This document shows, in pieces, positions 4,844 through 8,295 of a stretch of 8,295 bases of DNA; within the stretch, counting starts at the first letter, position 1, and every line of letters starts with the position of its first letter. A program made the translations under genes and the position numbers. This stretch comes from an uncultured Clostridia bacterium (GTDB lineage Bacteria; Bacillota; Clostridia; Christensenellales; Borkfalkiaceae), in contig CAKQKQ010000080.1 of the NCBI GenBank assembly GCA_934249265.1, forward strand, positions 1-8,295. The letters are read 5' to 3'. Under the pieces are notes generated by a model. That model searched no databases. It saw nothing but the letters and a program-made list of their open reading frames with translations, and was not told the origin of the DNA.

Positions 4844-5779
4844 TTACTTAACGCTGTTGGCTATTTCCATTATTTTTCTCAACCTGTGGTTTAAGCAACT
4901 TTTGCTTATGCCCAATTTTTGAGCGAGTTCTACCATGGTGTCTTCGGGGTTGTCGTTTCGAGCCTCTACCACTTCTTTAAGTTGAGGAGGAAGCGAATCG
5001 ATACCCAAAGTCTCTTCTATCAATTTTATCGCCTCGCGCTGTTTTATAAAGGCGTTGATTTGCTTTGAAATGTTCGACATTTCGCAATTAACCACTCGGT
5101 TTGCGTTGTTTTTTCTTTCTCGAGTGTTTACTATTTCAAGCACTTTTTTAGCAGAATCTTCGGCGTTCATCATTTTTAAAACGTCGATTAAGTCGCCGAC
5201 GCTGTTTATATATACTACGTAGCAGTCGTTTCTCTCAATAAGCCCGGGGGTGACGTCGCACTCACCGAGCAGCGTTGCAAAGTCTTGCGCCGTGACGTAT
5301 TTTGAAAAGACGAATTCGAGGTGATAACCCGTGGACGAAAGGTCGTTTTCGCTCGGGACGGTAACGCTGCCGCTACCCAAAAACGCGCCCACGACGTACG
5401 CTTTTTTACAACAAGCGTTTTCGATGAGATATTTGTCTATATTGAGCGCAAGACTGATCGAATTGCCCTCTTGCACCACAATGCCCGCTTCGATTAAAAA
5501 TCTAAGGCTCGAATCGGACAAAAATTGCGCTTTTATTCTGCTTTTTTTGCCGCTACCTTTATTTATTACCGCTTTTTCTCCGAAAACTTTTTCGGCAAAG
5601 TTGACGATATAATTTATACACTCTTCGTTATCTGCCGAGATGCTGAAACCTATTTTGCCGCCCTCGACGATTAATGTACCCGAAGTGCGAACGTACGCCG
5701 AAAGAGCCGCAAGCACACAGCATGCGGAAAAAGAATTTTTATTCATAATTTCTTTTTTTACGCTTTCGGTAAAATTCAT
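4844..5779 (-). CDS. whiA: DNA-binding protein WhiA
   Basis: A 311-residue regulator of cell division and chromosome segregation in Firmicutes; in Streptomyces it is needed for sporulation septation. The N-terminal half is the degenerate homing-endonuclease-like (LAGLIDADG-fold) part with GAFLGSGSVTVP (131-142). The conserved linker NTRERKNNANRVVNCEMSN (218-236) follows, and the C-terminal helix-turn-helix shows LPPQLKEV (263-270) and ELAQKLGISKSCLNHRLRKI (284-303). Length is normal. ATG 5777-5779 has AAAGGA eight bases upstream. It lies 85 bases after the PHP gene on the same strand. That gap contains no gene and no clear terminator, so it probably belongs to the murB operon. In many Clostridia and bacilli rapZ and yvcK directly precede whiA; both are missing here. 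Confidence 0.96.
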   Translation of the reverse strand: MNFTESVKKEIMNKNSFSACCVLAALSAYVRTSGTLIVEGGKIGFSISADNEECINYIVNFAEKVFGEKAVINKGSGKKSRIKAQFLSDSSLRFLIEAGIVVQEGNSISLALNIDKYLIENACCKKAYVVGAFLGSGSVTVPSENDLSSTGYHLEFVFSKYVTAQDFATLLGECDVTPGLIERNDCYVVYINSVGDLIDVLKMMNAEDSAKKVLEIVNTRERKNNANRVVNCEMSNISKQINAFIKQREAIKLIEETLGIDSLPPQLKEVVEARNDNPEDTMVELAQKLGISKSCLNHRLRKIMEIANSVK

Positions 5780-5864
5780 CTTTTCGTTCCTTTAAATGCG
5801 ATTTTTTTATGTGGCGATTTTGTGCGTTTTAGTTTCGCTCGCCTTTTTATGTTTGCGGGCGTTT

Positions 5865-6647
5865 TTACATCGATTCTTTAAACTTTTTAAATCTGAAATC
5901 GGGTTTTCTGCCGTTTATGTTGAAAATTCTATCCATGGGAAAATCTACCCTTGAAAACAAACTTTCGGCAAGTGCGGTATCGCCTATTCTATCGACGCTG
6001 TGCGCGTCGGAATCTATCACGAAATTGACGCCCGTGTCGATTACTTTTTGCCAATCTTCGTCGCTTAAATGCGTTTTTTTAGTGTTTATCTCGATATAAG
6101 TGCCGTAATCTCTCGCACACTTGGCAACCTCAACGGGGTCGCTGAATACGAGATAATTTATGTGCGTAAGTATGTCTATCGGGTTGTTTTTTATCGATTC
6201 TATATAAATTTTAGTCGTTCTTTTAATCAGTGCTTCGCTGGGTTTGGTTTTAAACGTAGCGGTAAAAAAGTTACTGCCGAAAAACGTAAACCAATCTTTC
6301 AACTTGTCATACATTACAAATCTGTGGCAACCCGCCAAAATTATATCTAAATTTTCGTAATCGCTTTGTTTTACGTCGATTTTTCCGCTTTCGCCCAAAA
6401 TGTTGGACTCGATGCCGAGCAGCACTTCGATACCCGTCGCCTTTGCCGCCTCCTCGCAGTCTTTACGCATTTGCGGAACTTCTTTTCTCCTCATTCCGAA
6501 TGCGGGGTGCGAAAAACCGTGGTCGGTAATGGCGATACCCTTTAGCCCTTTTTCTTTTGCCGAGACGGCGTTTTCCATTACGCTGCCCGTGCCGTGGCTG
6601 TAAGTCGTATGAGTATGAAAATCATACGTCAAATTTATGCTGTCCAT
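5865..6647 (-). CDS. PHP-domain metal-dependent phosphoesterase
   Basis: A 260-residue cytoplasmic protein that is a complete PHP (polymerase and histidinol phosphatase) domain of the YcdX-like type. Metal-binding residues are visible in order: His11 and His13 in FHTHTTYSHG, His18, Asp42-His43 in ITDHG, Glu80 in LGIES, His108 in GCH, His162 in LTHINY, Asp214 and His216 in DSDAH. It probably hydrolyses a small phosphate ester with a di- or trinuclear metal centre. The substrate cannot be read from sequence; a histidinol-phosphatase label would be unsupported because no his gene is nearby. ATG 6645-6647 has AGGAG six bases upstream and overlaps the 3' end of murB by 26 bases, so the two are translationally coupled. 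A PHP gene next to murB is, from memory, common in Clostridia, which suggests an envelope-linked role (inference). Confidence 0.92.
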   Translation of the reverse strand: MDSINLTYDFHTHTTYSHGTGSVMENAVSAKEKGLKGIAITDHGFSHPAFGMRRKEVPQMRKDCEEAAKATGIEVLLGIESNILGESGKIDVKQSDYENLDIILAGCHRFVMYDKLKDWFTFFGSNFFTATFKTKPSEALIKRTTKIYIESIKNNPIDILTHINYLVFSDPVEVAKCARDYGTYIEINTKKTHLSDEDWQKVIDTGVNFVIDSDAHSVDRIGDTALAESLFSRVDFPMDRIFNINGRKPDFRFKKFKESM

Positions 6648-7521
6648 TAAATTCTCCTATGTATTTAACCTCTTCTTTAAGCAAAACTCCGCTCGTTTTA
6701 TACACTTTGTCTTTTACGTAGCATATAAGGTCGTATATGTTTTGCGAAGTGGCTTTTCCGTTGTTTATGATGAAATTCGCGTGTTTTTGCGACACGCTCG
6801 CGTCTCCTATAGTATACCCCTTTAATCCCGCTTCGTCAATAAGTTTGCCCGCAAAATATCCGTCGTTTAAAAAAACCGAGCCGCAACTTTTGCCTTTTGG
6901 CTGCTTTACGGCGCGCAACGACGAAAATTTGCGCAATTTTTCTTCTATTATATCACATTCGGAAACTTTTAGCAAAAAACAAACGGAATAAATGGGTTTT
7001 TTGTTTGAAAAAATACTTCTTCTGTAAGCAAATTCGCAGTTTACTTTGTTGTAAACGCCGTCAAGCGACTCTACAAACGACACGTACTCGCCTATCGTCT
7101 TGTTAAAACAGCCGCAGTTTCCGCTTACGCCTCCACCCACGCTTGCGGGGATATTTACGGCAAATTCGAGTCCGCCGAGAGAGTTCATTTCCGCTTCGTC
7201 TATGACTTTGCGCAGTAGTGCGCCGCACTCCGCGGTGATGAGGTTGCCTCTAACCGTTATTTTGTCGAGTTTTTTCGTATTTATGACTATTCCGTCAAAC
7301 CCGTCGTCGCTCACTAAAACGTTAGAGCCGTTTCCAAGCACGAAAACGGGATATTTATCGGATAAATCATACGCTTTTTCAAATTGACTTTTGTCTTTGG
7401 GAAAAGCCATTATTGCGCATTTTCCGCCCGTGCCGTAGGTGGAATATTTCGATAATTTTACGTCTTTTATGTATTCGACGTCGCCTAAATAATTTATAAT
7501 TTCTTCAACGTTTATTTCCAT
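6622..7521 (-). CDS. murB: UDP-N-acetylenolpyruvoylglucosamine reductase MurB
   Basis: NADPH- and FAD-dependent enzyme that reduces UDP-GlcNAc-enolpyruvate to UDP-MurNAc, the second committed step of peptidoglycan synthesis, in the cytoplasm. 299 residues. Visible: YSTYGTGG (26-33), the FAD-binding loop VLGNGSNVLVSDDGFDG (61-77), the VGGGVSGNCG segment (128-137), AYRRS (165-169, catalytic Arg167), QPKGKSCGSVF (207-217, catalytic Ser215), AGKLIDEAGLKG (224-235), VSQKHANFIIN (243-253) and the catalytic Glu284 in EEVKYIG. The segment at 128-137 departs from the common GGAVxMNAGA form. The tail after EVKYIG runs ten residues further than usual and is the part that overlaps the PHP gene. ATG 7519-7521 overlaps the preceding gene by 10 bases, with AAGGGA about nine bases upstream. 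All catalytic residues are present. Confidence 0.96.
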   Translation of the reverse strand: MEINVEEIINYLGDVEYIKDVKLSKYSTYGTGGKCAIMAFPKDKSQFEKAYDLSDKYPVFVLGNGSNVLVSDDGFDGIVINTKKLDKITVRGNLITAECGALLRKVIDEAEMNSLGGLEFAVNIPASVGGGVSGNCGCFNKTIGEYVSFVESLDGVYNKVNCEFAYRRSIFSNKKPIYSVCFLLKVSECDIIEEKLRKFSSLRAVKQPKGKSCGSVFLNDGYFAGKLIDEAGLKGYTIGDASVSQKHANFIINNGKATSQNIYDLICYVKDKVYKTSGVLLKEEVKYIGEFNGQHKFDV

Positions 7522-8295
7522 TGCAAATAATCCCTTAATTTACTTAAATTTTTGTTGTCGCCGCTTAATATTCGCGCCGCTTCCGACTGTAGTTTTTCTA
7601 TTTTTTCTCTATCCGTAAAAACGTATAAACCGCCGCTTATGTCGGAGTTTTCAAGTACGTTTACGGCGTCGTCTTGACTGTATATACTTTTATCGTTTAC
7701 CGTGAGCATTCCTATTTGAGTCAGCCGTTTTTGGCTGTCTTCGCTCAATAAATATTCGATAAATTTTTGACTGTAAAAATTTTTATTTTCGTCGCTCGTG
7801 TATACCGAAATATATTGCACCAAATCGCTGAACGAACACACTTTTTCGATTTTAAACGGCACTTGGCGGTTTTCGAGCCGCCATATATCCCTTTGCGTGC
7901 CTAAAAGTTTTGCGTTTTTGTTTTTGAGAAAATAAGAATACGCTTCCGTCGGCGATTTTATATCGTAATTTTTTACATCTGTTCCGCTTAAAGCAAGCGC
8001 GATTTCGGGGCTGTTGTATTTGCCTTTGGATATAATGATTTCTTCGTCTTTATCGGGCATATTGTCGGCTGTTTTTGCGTTTACTTGCCCTTTGCCGCCG
8101 ATATTGCCGCCACCCGTTTTAAAGTTTGTTTCGCCGTATATAATACCGCCACCCGCAATGCCGCTATTATAAATTGTTTCGGCGTTACTCGCATAATAAT
8201 CTGCTGTTTCGCCGCCTATATAATCGCCGCTTGTATTGTCGCCGCTTTCTTCACTGCCGTGACTTAAAAGCACGTAACCGCCCCTACACCAACCG
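7512..8295 (-). CDS. Partial extracellular solute-binding-like protein (5' end beyond window)
   Basis: The reading frame stays open through the right edge, so the visible 260 residues are a C-terminal part. GTG at 8271-8273 is in frame but codes internally. Residues 90 onward resemble the C-terminal lobe of family 1 ABC-transporter substrate-binding proteins: SPTEAYSYFLKNKNAKLLGT, a QRDIWRLENR stretch, SDLVQYISVYT and KFIEYLLSEDSQKRLTQIG, the last being the usual 'final helix plus remaining-at-the-end' pattern. Before this comes an odd Gly/Asn/Ser/Thr-rich low-complexity stretch (about residues 14-80) such as TGGGNIGGKG, unusual inside such a fold and probably a surface loop or linker. No transporter genes are visible. 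The stop overlaps murB by 10 bases, so it is the upstream member of the murB operon. The substrate-binding assignment is moderate; function and substrate are unknown. Confidence 0.6.
   Translation of the reverse strand, partial: GWCRGGYVLLSHGSEESGDNTSGDYIGGETADYYASNAETIYNSGIAGGGIIYGETNFKTGGGNIGGKGQVNAKTADNMPDKDEEIIISKGKYNSPEIALALSGTDVKNYDIKSPTEAYSYFLKNKNAKLLGTQRDIWRLENRQVPFKIEKVCSFSDLVQYISVYTSDENKNFYSQKFIEYLLSEDSQKRLTQIGMLTVNDKSIYSQDDAVNVLENSDISGGLYVFTDREKIEKLQSEAARILSGDNKNLSKLRDYLQWK

Noticed and set aside
5780..5864. Hairpin GGCGA...TCGCC with a T run in the gap between the PHP gene and whiA
   Set aside because: Five-base stem with a loop of about 20 bases, and the T run is on the strand opposite the genes. 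It is unlikely to terminate the operon.

Overview
The window looks like chromosomal DNA from an AT-rich, spore-forming Firmicute, most likely an uncultured Clostridia-type gut bacterium. The evidence is strong AGGAGG-like ribosome binding sites, dense same-strand operons with short gaps or overlaps, and classic Firmicute genes (WhiA, the YlxY/M16 pair, an ECF transporter S component, type III pantothenate kinase). Two intergenic sequences also resemble promoters for the mother-cell sporulation factors sigma-E and sigma-K. No rRNA, tRNA, CRISPR array, transposase or phage gene was seen.

Layout. (1) 1-1251, minus strand: an ECF S component, probably for pantothenate, runs two bases ahead of coaX, which leaves the window at base 1. 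Together they would form an uptake and phosphorylation unit for CoA synthesis, with a sigma-A promoter at 1361-1389. (2) 1430-2660: an island of small genes. A 69-residue Cys-rich protein with a duplicated helix-CCCG unit (plus strand, with terminator) is followed by an ArsR-type repressor (minus) and a divergent 59-residue hydrophobic/Asn-rich protein (plus). The arsR/Asn-rich intergenic region holds a sigma-A promoter for arsR, a near-perfect sigma-K-type promoter for the small gene, and inverted repeats over both. A diverged copy of one repeat sits just after the arsR stop. (3) 2802-4753, minus: an M16B zinc peptidase preceded by a YlxY-type polysaccharide deacetylase, the same order as ylxY-mlpA in Bacillus subtilis, with a possible sigma-E promoter before ylxY. 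(4) 4844-8295, minus: a substrate-binding-like protein (entering from the right edge), murB, a PHP-domain phosphoesterase and whiA. The first three overlap. rapZ and yvcK, which in many Clostridia lie between murB and whiA, are absent here.

How it fits together. The right half is a cell-envelope and division cluster: MurB makes the peptidoglycan precursor and WhiA is a division/segregation regulator. It runs into a sporulation-associated pair. The left end is cofactor metabolism. The island between them is the least ordinary part: two small proteins of unknown function around a regulator whose metal-binding residues are not recognisable. The promoter match suggests that at least one of them is made late in the mother cell, as spore-coat or envelope components are. 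That functional reading is inference.
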